From Chlorella sorokiniana (lineage: Eukaryota > Chlorophyta > Trebouxiophyceae > Chlorellales > Chlorellaceae), in the NCBI GenBank assembly GCA_025917655.1, contig CP084614.1, positions 2,232,001 to 2,296,000 of the forward strand: DNA of 64,000 nt. Reading direction: 5' to 3'. How positions within the stretch are numbered: position 1 is the stretch's first letter; every line of letters begins with the position of its first letter. Under the pieces are notes generated by a model. That model was given only the letters and a program-made list of their open reading frames with translations. It was not told the origin of the DNA and did not search any database. Positions 42,159 to 51,784 of the stretch are shown piece after piece. Made by a program: the position numbers and the translations under genes.

Positions 42159-45070
42159 ATGAGCGGCGGCAGCGACAAGCAGCTGCTGGAGGCGTTCCGT
42201 GTGCGCCAGCATGCGGGGCCGCACCCGGCGGTGGCGGCCGCGGCGGCTGCTGCCGCGCACCCCGCCGCGCAGCACCCACAAGCGGCGGAGGCCATCCAGC
42301 CGGATGAGGAGCGAGTCGTCCTTCACTTTGACGCCGACTCGTTCTACGCACAAGTGGAGGAGGTGCGGGAGCCGTCGCTGGCAGGGCGGCCGCTGGCCGT
42401 CACCCAAAAGTACCTGGTCGTGACGTGCAACTACCCTGCACGGGCGCGCGGCGTCACAAAGCTGATGGGCGTGGCGGAAGCCAAGAAGCGCTGCCCCGAC
42501 ATCGTGCTGGTCAGGTGGGCGGGCGCTGGGTGCTGCCCTCTGGGCCGGCTGGGAACTGGGGCAGGGGCTGACGCGTATTGTTGGCTCCCTTGGGAGCTCG
42601 CTGTGCTGCCTGGGCGGCGTCCGGCCTTCCGGCCTTCGGGCTGCCATGTGCCATTCCGCCCTGGCCCTTGCCATTCACGCGCAGCGGCGAGGACTTGACG
42701 CCCTACCGCGCGGCTTCCAAGCAGATCCTTGCGGTACTGAAACGGTATGGTACGGCAGAGAAGCTGGGCCTGGATGAAATCTTCGTGGATGTTACCGCCG
42801 AGGTGGGGCTGGGCCTTGAAGCCGTTAGTGCCTTGATCCTTATGCCACAGCGTTTTAAAGAGTGTACCTTGAGACGAAGCTGTACCGCCTTCCCGGACAC
42901 ATACTGATAGTGCAGCTGATGCTTCCCTTTGCGCTGACGCAGGCCAAACAGCGGCTGGCCGCCCTGGCCGCCGAGCACGGCGCGCTGCCCGCCTGGCGCG
43001 GCCATGTGCACCGCGCCGGCGCCACGCTGCTGCAGGACAGCCAGCACCGGCCGATGGATTTGAGGGCCGTGCCCGCTGCGGGCGGCGCCCCGTGGCGGCG
43101 ACCTGGAACCAGTAGCAGTGGCGGCATCAGAGCCCCCGCTGCTGGCGCAGGCAGAGTCGCCGGCTGGGAGGCGTTGCTGCGGGTGGGCAGCGTCATCGCC
43201 GCGGAGGCGCGGGCGGCGGTACGGGCGGAGGCCGGGTATCGTACCTCGGCGGGCGTGGCCTGCAACAAGATGCTGGCCAAGCTGGTCAGGTGGGGGCCCC
43301 CTCCTCCAGCCTCACCGCCTGCTGCCGATCCATGCCGCCGCTGCGCTGCACCAAGAGGTCCTTTTGCAGCATCCCATCCCTGTCTGTGCGCTCTGCCATT
43401 CAGCTGTGGTGCGAAAGCGCGGCTCTGCAGCAAGGCCGTGCTGCTTTTGCCCCCTGCAGCGGGCTGCACAAGCCGGACGACCAGACGGTGCTGCCGCCGC
43501 CTGAGGCCGCGCCGTTTGTGGTGCCGCTGCCCGTGCGCGCCCTGCCGGGTGTGGGTGAGAGCCCCGCTGCGCCCCAGCGCCCGCTGCTTGCGCCAAACAC
43601 ACGCACCGGCGCCTGTGGCGGGTCACGCCTGGACTTCCCACACTGCACCCGCCCGCCAAGCTGCCCATGCCCATCCATAGCCCAGCAAGCAGCAAGTATC
43701 ATCTTTTAAAGGTCGCCTGGCGCACAGCCCAGATCTGTGCCAATGTCCCAACTCAAGCTCCCCTGTTGCAGGCTACAAGCTGGAGGCGGCGCTGGCGGCG
43801 GCGGGCGTCGCCACCGCCGCCGACCTCCGCGCCCTGCCCCGCCCCCAGCTGCTGCAGCGTTACGGCGAGCGGCTGGGCGCCTTCCTGCACGCCGCCTGCC
43901 GCGGCAAGGTGCGCCCCGGTGGCTGCGCCAAGCAACAGGGCTGACTTTGTCGGCAGGATGCCCAGGGGGCAGGGCCCCCGGCCATTCAGTTGCTGCTGCC
44001 AGTGCTTGTGCCTGCCGTGTCACGCTGCTGCGGTGCTGTTCTCTCCCACCAGCCTTCCCTGGCGTTGCTGCGGAAGAAGCTGGTGCTCCCGCTCTTCCTG
44101 CCACCTGGCACCGACCCCGCCATCCGCGTGGCTTCCTGCTGCCCTCCAGGACCCCACCCCTGTGCTGGAGAGTGGCCCTCCCAAGGCGGTGACAGTCGAA
44201 GACTCGTTCAAGTCCTGCCGCGGTTTTGCCGCCGCCCAGAAGGCACGCGACCGCGCCGGGTGGCGTGGGCAGGGGGCTTGGCTTGCCGTCGGCGCCGCCC
44301 CGCGCTGCGCGCTGGCGCAGCAGCCATGCCAGCCTTGTGCCCGTCCAGCACACTGCGAAGGCCAGGCAGCAAGCTGTCATGTCAAGGCTGCGTGCAGCGC
44401 ATCGCGCCTCTCATGCGGCTTGCTCTCCTCGGTGTCGGCCGCTGCATGCCTGCCGCAGGTGGTGCGTGTTCTGGCGCCAGACCTGCTGGCGCGGCTGGAG
44501 GAGGAGCAGCGGGAGGGGGGCGGCGAGCGGGCACGCTGACGCTGAAGTGGCGCCATGCGGGCGCCGGCTGGCAGCGTGCCTCCGCCAGCGCGCCCATGCC
44601 GCCCGCCGTGGCGTCCAGCGGCGGCGGCGAGGCCGAGCGGGCGGACGCCCTGGTCGCGGCGGCCATGGCGCTGCTGCGGCGCCACCTAGCGGAGCCGTTT
44701 GATTTGAGCCTGATTAACTTGGGGGCCACTGCTTTCACTGAGGCCGCTCATGCGGCGACGGGCGGCAGCGGCACCGGGACCAGCCGCAGCATCGCCGCCA
44801 TGCTGGCAGGCCGCGCAGGGCAGGCAGGGGGCCAGGCTCCAGCAGGTGGCGAACTCCCGGCTGCAGCCCAGCCCGCCGCAGCGCCGCTGCACGGAACGGG
44901 CGGCCCACCGCCAGATCCCCGCGCCGCGGCGGAGGCCAGCGCGGCGCAGCGGCGCAGCTACAGCGGAGAGCCTGCGCAGGCGCCGCTGCTGTCTAAGCGG
45001 GCCGAGCGCCAGCTGCGGGAGACGGGGGGCACAGGGAGGCGGCAGCTGGCCAGGGCGCTGCTGGCCAGGA
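42159..45070 (+). CDS. POLI: Y-family DNA polymerase, iota-like
   Basis: Translesion polymerase. The start at 42159 gives MSGGSDKQLLEAFRVRQHAG. The palm has VVLHFDADSFYAQVEEVREP (first catalytic Asp) and AVTQKYLVVTCNYPARARGV-TKLMGVAEAKKRCPDIVLV, a close match to Pol iota. Then SGEDLTPYRAASKQILAVLK and EKLGLDEIFVDVTAE with the second Asp-Glu pair. Fingers/palm continue RTSAGVACNKMLAKLV and SGLHKPDDQTVLPP. The thumb gives YKLEAALAAAGVATAADLRA and RYGERLGAFLHAACRGKDPT-PVLESGPPKAVTVEDSFKSC, and the little finger TLTLKWRHAGAG...PFDLSLINLGATAF. All three carboxylates are present. Frame breaks occur at the GGGGGG near 44515 and at about 45022. No stop is seen before the next polymerase (see findings), so the end is nominal. 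Confidence 0.87.
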
Positions 45071-45101
45071 CTTTCTGCCCAGCACCCAGCAGCAGCTTCC
45101 A

Positions 45102-48100
45102 ATGCAACAGCAGCATTCGGTGCAGTCGCAGCAGTCACAGGGGCAGCAGCTGTCTGTGCAGGCGGCGTGGCCAGCGCAGCAGCCGCCCACGCACCAGCCA
45201 CGCTACCAGGGGCAGCCGCAGCCGCGTTGCTGCGGCGGCGGCTATGGCTTTGGGGCGGAGGGGGAGGAGGGGGAGGAAGACGATGCGTCGGTGTGGGATG
45301 ACTTGCAAGACCTCGCAGCATGGCGCAGCGACCCCAAACGCCCGCGCCGGCACAGCCCTGTCCCGCTCGGCAACACCCCACCCAGCGGGGAGGGCCCCAA
45401 GCTGGTTGGGCTGGCCAGCGGCAGCAGCGGCGGCAGCGGTGACCTGGCGGCGGTGGCAGGCTGCGGCGGCGGCAGCAGCGTGCCGCTCGGCAGCAGGGTC
45501 ATCCTCCACGCTGATGTGGATTGCTTCTACTGCCAGGCAAGCGAAATATGCACGGCTGCACCCGCGTGTTTGCAAAGCAGCGCCCTGCTCCCTACCAGCT
45601 CCATCTTCCGGCCCCCGTTCTTGCCGAGCCGGCCGCCACGCCGCACTTCCTCCCATGCCTCCCGCATTGTGCTGCTGTGTCGTCCTTCCCCTACCGCTCT
45701 CTGCCGAACCAACCCACAACACTCCCCTCACCAGCGAAGGGGCAACATATGCCACAGCCAGCATCACCAAGCACGCTGATCAGCAGCGCTGTGGGTGCAG
45801 GTGGAGCGCCTCGACGACCCCTCCCTGCGCGGAGTGCCCCTGGCGGTGCAGCAGTTCAACGCCGGCGGCTTCGTGGCGGTGTCGTACGAGGCGCGGGCGG
45901 CGGGCGTGCGCTGCGGCGACGGCGCGGGCGCCGCGGGCGCGCCGCCATCCCTCACCTGGTGGCCATGCAGGTGTGTGTGTGAGTGCGTGCGTGCGTACGT
46001 GTGTGTGTGCGTGTGGGTGGGTGGGTGTGGGTGGGTGTGTGGGTGTAGGGGTGTGCGTGTGGGAGGGTGGGGGTGGGGGGCACTTGAGAGGGGTGATGGG
46101 AGCGGGCGGGAGTGGGACAGGGCTGCCCGCCTCATCGCAGCACAGGCAAGGCAGCCCCTGCGGCCCGCTTGCCACGCGTGCCCGCACGCTGCAGGCACAT
46201 GTGCATGGGTACTCTTGCGCACAGGCTGCCGGCATCAGCGCTGACGCCCAGCGCCTCGGCAGTCTCCAGCCCTCACACCCTGGCCCGCCTGCCTGTGTCC
46301 CCGCCTGCCAGGCCGCAAGTGTGGAGGAGTGCCGGCGGCGCTGCCCGGGGCTGCAAATACGGCCGATGCGCACCGACAGATACCGACAGGCGGGTGCCTG
46401 CGAATCACCTGCCAGTCCTGCTGCTGCGGAGCAACCGCCAGCGCGTCCGCTGCCTGCTCGCCGCCTCCGCGCCGCTGCGATATGCGCGCTGCGCTGTGAT
46501 CGCACTGCGTGCCAGCGACTCTGGCTAAAGGCGACGCGACTGACGGCCCGCCCCAGCCGTCGAGTGCAACCCCTTTGCCGGCCCGTTTGGCTTCTGCAGG
46601 TGGCGCAGCAGGTGCACTCCCTGCTGCGCGGCTTTGCCCCGATGGCCAGGCCGAGAAGACAAGCTACGGTGGGAGCCGCTGCTGCTGCGCCGGGCCCACG
46701 CGGCTCGGCGGTGTGCTAGCTGGGAGCAGGCTGCCGCTTCTGCTTAGAGTAGGCCGGGAAGATGAAGGGGCATGTGTCTGGCCCAAGCCCTCCATGTGCC
46801 GCCGACTGCTAGCAAGCCTTTCATTACTGCAACCATTTTTTTGCTGTTCCCGCCTGCTCCCGGCCTCCTTATCGTGTCGGCTTGGTCGACGCGGGCTGCG
46901 TTATGTGCCGCCTGGCAGCCTCGCCTCCCCTCCAGGGCTTCGTAACATGTCCCTGTCCCTCCCCGCCTGCAGACGACTTCTATTTGGATGTCACCGCGGC
47001 GTGCACAGCCTCCAGCGAGGCGTCGCCGCCGCCGCCCGCTGGGCTGCTGGTGGTCGGCGGCGGCCAGGGCCAGCTTCCGTCCCAGCATCCGGCCCCCACC
47101 CAGCCTCCCAGCCACGTACAAGGGGAGGGGCTGGCGCAGCAGTGGGCCCAGCTGGCTCCCGACCTGCGGGCCGGCGTGCTTGGCTGCCGAGCTACGGGCC
47201 GCGCTGCACGCCCGCCTCGGCCTCACCATCAGCTGCGGCGTCGCCCGCAGCAAGCTGGCGGCGCGCCTGGCCAGCCCGCTGGGCAAGCCCGACGGCCTGG
47301 CGGTCGTGCCAGACGCGGCGGCGGTGCCCTTTGTGCGCGGGGTGCCGCTGCGGAAGGTGCCGGGCCTGAGGTGTGCGGGGGGATGGAGGCGGCAGTGTCC
47401 TCGTGTGGGTAGAGTGGTGGCGGAGATGATGTGCGTGTGGGTGGATGGGTGGTGCGTGGTGTGTGGTGGTGGTGGTGGTGGGGGGGAGCCAGACTGGGCT
47501 GGCCTTCCTTAGACCCACCGGCTTGGGGGCAAGGATGCTGTTTGAACAAAGTTCAGTCTGCAGAGGCAGCAACCGGTGACAAAAAGCGGGCTGGGAGTGG
47601 CGCAGCCTGTGCCATCTCTTGCATGCTCTTGCCCGCTGCGCTGGCGCTGCCTCTGCCTCGATCCGCTCGCTCTTTCTGGCTGCAGGGGCAAGCTTGGGGC
47701 GGCCGTGGCGGCGGAGCTTGGCGCGACGACGGTGGGCGACCTGGCGGGGCACCCCCGTTGAGCTGGCACGCCGCTTCGGCCAGCAGCAGGGCGCCTTCCT
47801 GGCGGCGCTGGCGTGCGCCCGCGACGACTCCGCCGTGCGCGAGCGCGGCCCGCAGCGCAGCCTGGCGGCGGAGCGCAGCTTCCCGCCGCTGGGCGGCGAG
47901 GCGGCGGCGGCGGCTGAGCTGGCGCCGCTGGCACGTACGCTGCTGGAGCGCGCAGCACAGGCAAGCGTAGGGGGCTGGCGTTTCGCCGCGTGCGGTGCGG
48001 AGTAGTGTTTATTTTGGATTTTGGATTTTGGTTTAGGGAAAAGGAGAGCGAAGATGCATGACGGCACCCCTATCATGGGGGAAAGGCGTGGGGTTGGAAG

Positions 48101-49066
48101 GGGGGCCTGACTGTCGCTTCTGCTACATATTGCACGGCCGGTTTGTCGATGGCTGCGACGCTGCGTGGCGGCCCCAGCTGCGGCGCGTGGCCTCTTGAGC
48201 CTCACGCTGCGCTGCGCCGCGCCGCGCCGCAGGACGCGCGCCTGCACCGCCGCCTGCCCGCCAAGCTCGTGCTGCACTTCCGGCTGGGCTACGCCAGCGG
48301 CCCGCGCAGCCGGTCGGGCGCGGTGCCACCAGAGGCGCTGCGCTGGCTGCAGGCCGCGCCCGCGGCGGGGCCGGGCGAAGGCGCTGCGGGCGGCCCCTGT
48401 GCACAGCAGCAGCAGTCGCAACAGCAGGCGGAGCAGCAGCCTTGCGAGGAGGAGCGGCAGGGGCGGCAGCTGGGCGCTCAGCAGCCGCAGCGGCCGGAGG
48501 AGCAGGCGGCGGCGGCGGCCCCGTGGCGGCGGTGGTGTCTGCCGCGCTGGGCTTGCTGCGCCCAGAGGCAGCCGCCGCCAGCTGGCAGCTCACGCGGCTA
48601 GCGGTGGCCCTCGCCTATGACGACCCCACCAGCTCCGCCAGGGGCGGCGGGGGCCGCCCCGGGGCAGAGGGGCATTGCGGCCTTCATCCAGCAGCAGCGA
48701 GGGCAGCAGCAGCAGCAGGGGGATCAAGCGGCATCTGCGCCTTCCCCTGAGCCTCCCCGAGCGCGAGCAGCCTGCCGGGAGGAGGCTGCTCAAGCGACCC
48801 CCTCCCGCGAAGCGCCGCCTGCTGGTGGTGCGGCTGCGCCAGCGGCCAGGCCGGGTGTCAAGCGCAAGGGCGCCGCGCCGACCATCCAGCAGATGTTTGC
48901 CAGCGCCAGCAGCAGGCTGGCCACGCAGCAGGGGCAGCAGCGGCCTGGCGACAGCGGGAGCACGGCCGGCGACGGCCGCCAGCCAGGTGCGCAGGCTGGC
49001 GCCAGCAAGCTGCATGCGCGGGGCAAGCGGGGCCCGCTCGATGCGTACTTTCGAAAGGCACCATAA
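45102..49066 (+). CDS. POLH: Y-family DNA polymerase, eta (Rad30)-like
   Basis: A second translesion polymerase on the same strand with no clear gap. A Gln-rich MQQQHSVQSQQSQGQQ stretch and an acidic EEGEEDDASVWDDLQDLAAW precede VILHADVDCFYCQVERLDDP-SLRGVPLAVQQFNAGGFVAV-SYEARAAGVR. Then ASVEECRRRCPGLQIRPM, VAQQVHSLLRGFAP, and SYDDFYLDVTAACTASSEAS, where most family members have Asp-Glu. LTISCGVARSKLAARLASPL, VRGVPLRKVPGLRGKLGAAV-AAELGATTVGDLAG, FGQQQGAFLAALACARDDS and KLVLHFRLGYASG cover palm, thumb and little finger. The C-terminus is Gln/Ala-rich, with PTIQQMFASASSR and LDAYFRKAP-stop; both resemble weak PCNA-binding motifs. ATG 45102 is one possible start if the gene is separate. Frame breaks at about 46637 and 47755. 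Confidence 0.8.
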
Positions 49067-49170
49067 GGTATACCTCGTGTTCATTTCATGTCTTTCATTC
49101 ATCGATTCATTTCAATATTCCTGATAGTTTTGAGAGCCACAATCGATAGCAAAGGCAGCGAGTGATGTGA

Positions 49171-50379
49171 TCACTCCGGCCGCACCGAGGGGCTGCGTCG
49201 CGGCCTGGCCGCCGCCACGGCTGCCCCTGCGGTCGATGTGCCCGCCCTGCCGCCGCCGCCGCCGTTGAGCCAGCGCAGCACGGCGGGCAGCGCTGCTCGG
49301 CTCCACCAGGGCACCGCCGCCGCTGCCAGCAGCACCAGCAGCACGGCGGTGGCCAGCAGCGGCAGCGCCGAGCGCGGCACGCCCAGCACGCTTCGCTCCA
49401 GAACTGTACAGCAGGCACAGCGGCAGAGGCGGGGCCGTGTTTGAGCAGTGCACAGGGACTGGGCAGGTGCGTCTGCGCGCCATCCTCCACTCGCGAAAGG
49501 TGGGTTGTTGTTTTTGGGCGGGCGTTCTCTCTGTTCTGGGCAGGCCCCCATGCGCCGCACGCCTTGCTCCTCACCTATATCGTACACCAGCAGCTGTGGG
49601 CCCGGGCTGCCATGCCGCCACCTGCCCCACCGCTCAGCCTGGAACAGAACCTCGGCGGCAGGCAGCTGCGGCGGCGCGGCACAGAAGCGGGGGCGGGGCG
49701 GGGAGGCGTGTCTGCAACATGCAGGGAGGGGGCGGAGAACAGGCGGAATGCGGGGAAGAGGCGCAGGGAACGCACCGCCCTGTGCTGCTCGTGCAGCCAC
49801 ACGTGGCCGCCGCCGTCCGTGGCAAACACCACTTTCTCCGCGTCCAGCAGCTGGCGGCGGTGGCGGCGCCGCCGCCGCAGCCGCCCACCGTCGCCGCCTG
49901 CCTCGCTGCTGCTGTCGATCCACAGGAACACGCGCACGGCGGCCTGCAGGAGACCGGTACAGCAATAGCACCAACAGTAGCAACAGCACGAGTGCGACAA
50001 GAATGGTGCGGGAGCGCCAGGTCTCCGCCTGCCAGCGGGGTCCCAGGGGCCGCACCGTTCCAGGGAAGGACGCCCGCACCTCGTAGCCCTTTCCAGGTTG
50101 CAGCCCAAGGAGGCGATATCTGGAAGCGCAAGGATGGGAGCATGGGCAGCTGCGCGGGCGATGCCACAGGTGCACAGCAGGGCGGCGGGGCGCAGCAGGC
50201 GGCAGTGGGGGTTTACAAGGGCTGCACCTCACGGGGCTCCCGCCTATCTCCGCTGTATCTCCCCGACGAGGTTTGTCCGCTTGCAAAGCGCGGACTCCTG
50301 TTTGTGTCTCGAGCTGGGAGCGAACCCTGCGAGCGCTGTCCGACAGCAACAACAGCAGCAAAGCCGCCAAATAGCCCAT
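49171..50379 (-). CDS. Secretory-pathway membrane protein, plant At3g44150-like
   Basis: The start at 50379 gives a signal peptide, MGYLAALLLLLLSDSARRVR. The first exon ends IGGSP before GTGAGG. Later exons: YRLLGLQPGKGYEVRASFPG (about 50065-50125), AAVRVFLWIDSSSEAG and RRQLLDAEKVVFATDGGGHV (about 49800-49945), AAEVLFQAERWG and PQLLVYDIG (about 49580-49665), and a last exon with RSVLGVPRSALPLLATAVLL-VLLAAAAVPWW (membrane helix), ending SVRPE-stop. The order LQPGxxYEVRxSFP, L..EKVVF.TD, YDI and GVPR...TM recalls a conserved plant membrane protein of unknown role (At3g44150 type, recognised from memory). A hydrophobic stretch at about 49965-50020 is probably intronic. Its 3' end is only 104 bases from the polymerase stop. 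Confidence 0.6.
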   Translation of the reverse strand: MGYLAALLLLLLSDSARRVRSQLETQTGVRALQADKPRRGDTAEIGGSPVRCSPCKPPLPPAAPRRPAVHLWHRPRSCPCSHPCASRYRLLGLQPGKGYEVRASFPGTVRPLGPRWQAETWRSRTILVALVLLLLLVLLLYRSPAGRRARVPVDRQQQRGRRRRWAAAAAAPPPPPAAGRGESGVCHGRRRPRVAARAAQGGAFPAPLPRIPPVLRPLPACCRHASPPRPRFCAAPPQLPAAEVLFQAERWGRWRHGSPGPQLLVYDIGEEQGVRRMGACPEQRERPPKNNNPPFASGGWRADAPAQSLCTAQTRPRLCRCACCTVLERSVLGVPRSALPLLATAVLLVLLAAAAVPWWSRAALPAVLRWLNGGGGGRAGTSTAGAAVAAARPRRSPSVRPE

Positions 50380-51027
50380 GTTATCGGTTTCACAGTGCAG
50401 TCGCGCTGGAGGCCCAACAGGCTCGTCGGGGGCGCTGTTCAAGCGCAGCATGCGCAGCGTCGTTCACGTCACCACCCCCTCCTGCGCCCGTGCGTGGGCA
50501 TCAGCTCAACCGGGCATAGACCCCTTTTCCGCAGATGATGTTGTTCCAAGTGGTGTCGCCCATCGGGCATCTGCTAGCTCTGGTGCACAACGCAGGCAGG
50601 CAGGTGTATAAGGGGCGCAGAGGAAGACAGCGGAGCGGGGGCGCTTGGGAGCCACAGCGTCGCATGCCGCTGCAGAGCCGCATTAACTGGTCGGTGGCGG
50701 GGAGTAAGCGTCAGCGGAAGGGCTTCTAGGGCAGGAGGGCGCCGGGCTCGGGCTGGCGGGGTGGCCGTCGCCGCTGCCACAAAGGGACCCAATCTGGAGG
50801 CTCGCGGTCGGTCGGCGGCGGCGCCCAGCCACACTACATGAATTCTCGGGTGGCCAAAAAACCACGTCCGCCGCTGGCCGACCCAGGAAGGCGTCAGCCA
50901 CGCACGCTCAGGACACTGCACAACCGCACGCAGCCTCAGCCGCCCCCACACCGCTGCACGCCCACCTGGCAACCGCCGCCCTCGCCAGTGTGGGGGACGC
51001 TCCACCGTCAGCTACCCACCAAGCATC
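50380..51027. other. Intergenic region before the retrotransposon cluster
   Basis: Upstream of the membrane-protein gene. No conserved exon, RNA gene or repeat is recognised. Confidence 0.4.
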
Positions 51028-51029
51028 GC

Positions 51030-51078
51030 AGACTTGACTTGACTTGACTGTTACAGAGACCAGGCGCGATAACCAAGC
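51030..51078 (-). repeat. Very short retrotransposon 3' fragment
   Basis: Four units of GACTT (CAAGT-type tail on the minus strand) followed by GTTACAGAGACCAGGCGCG match the 3' terminus of the neighbouring elements. Only about 45 bases are present before the tail of the next copy begins, so this is the most severely 5'-truncated copy. Confidence 0.65.
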
Positions 51079-51780
51079 CAATTTTTTTGACTTGTCTTCA
51101 CTGTTACGAAGGCCAGGCGCTGGGGACACACAGCATTGCATCCCACTAGCTCTGGTACAACATCTAAGCATCGCAGACGGGCGGGCGGGCAGGGTTGCAA
51201 GCACCGGCTCAAGCCGGGGATCGGGCGCAGAGGGCGGTAGGGGAGCGGAGGGCGCCTGGGAGCACACCCAAAGCGCCACCAGGGAAGCAACAGACACAGG
51301 AAGGCGGGGAGGGGGGCGCCGGTTACTCACGTGGGCACCATCGCTCGCCACTGCAGGCCGCCAGCACGGGTCAGAATGGGGATGGAAAGGGGGAAGGCAG
51401 GGCCCCGCATCCGAGTGGCAGCAGGCCGCTGACAGCCATGCGCCGCGGCCCGCCCGGCACAGTAGCCGAGAGGCGGCCAGACGGGCGGGAGGAAACGACA
51501 CAGGGCAGGCAGGGGACACTGAAGCCGCACGGAGCGGGTCAGACAGGATAGGGGCATAAAGGAACAACTGGGAAGGAACGAGATGGGGACGAGGGGGGGC
51601 CGCCCGCAGGCCCGGCAGGGCGGGCGGGGCACACAGGGCCGGGGTCAGGCGCTAGGTATCAGGGCGTGGGGGAGGCCGCAATTGCAGACGGCCAGATTCT
51701 GTGAAAAAGAAGGGGTGCGTGGTGGAAATGCGGGCACGCCAAGCGGCAGGTGCCAGGTCCAGGGCATGGAAACCAATTTG
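51079..51780 (-). mobile_element. 5'-truncated non-LTR retrotransposon copy A
   Basis: Minus strand. It starts with about 100 bases encoding the element's C-terminus (FHALDLAPAAW...THPFFFTESGRLQLRPP, ending RPDT-stop), then a ~600-base 3' untranslated region (CTGTTACAGAGACC block, GCATCCCACTAGCTC, CGGCCAGACGGGCGG) and a tail of CAAGT-like units. It is about 90% like copy B by eye over the shared part. Confidence 0.75.
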
Positions 51781-51784
51781 ACTT

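Noticed and set aside
43990-46719. A 909-codon uninterrupted plus-strand frame.
   Set aside because: It runs through several clear introns and only matches the polymerase motifs in parts; it is a chance open frame in GC-rich DNA, not a gene by itself.
49960-50025. A strongly hydrophobic stretch read as a transmembrane helix in the membrane-protein gene.
   Set aside because: It lies between a plausible donor after SFPGT and the acceptor before AAVRVFLWID, so it is probably intron.
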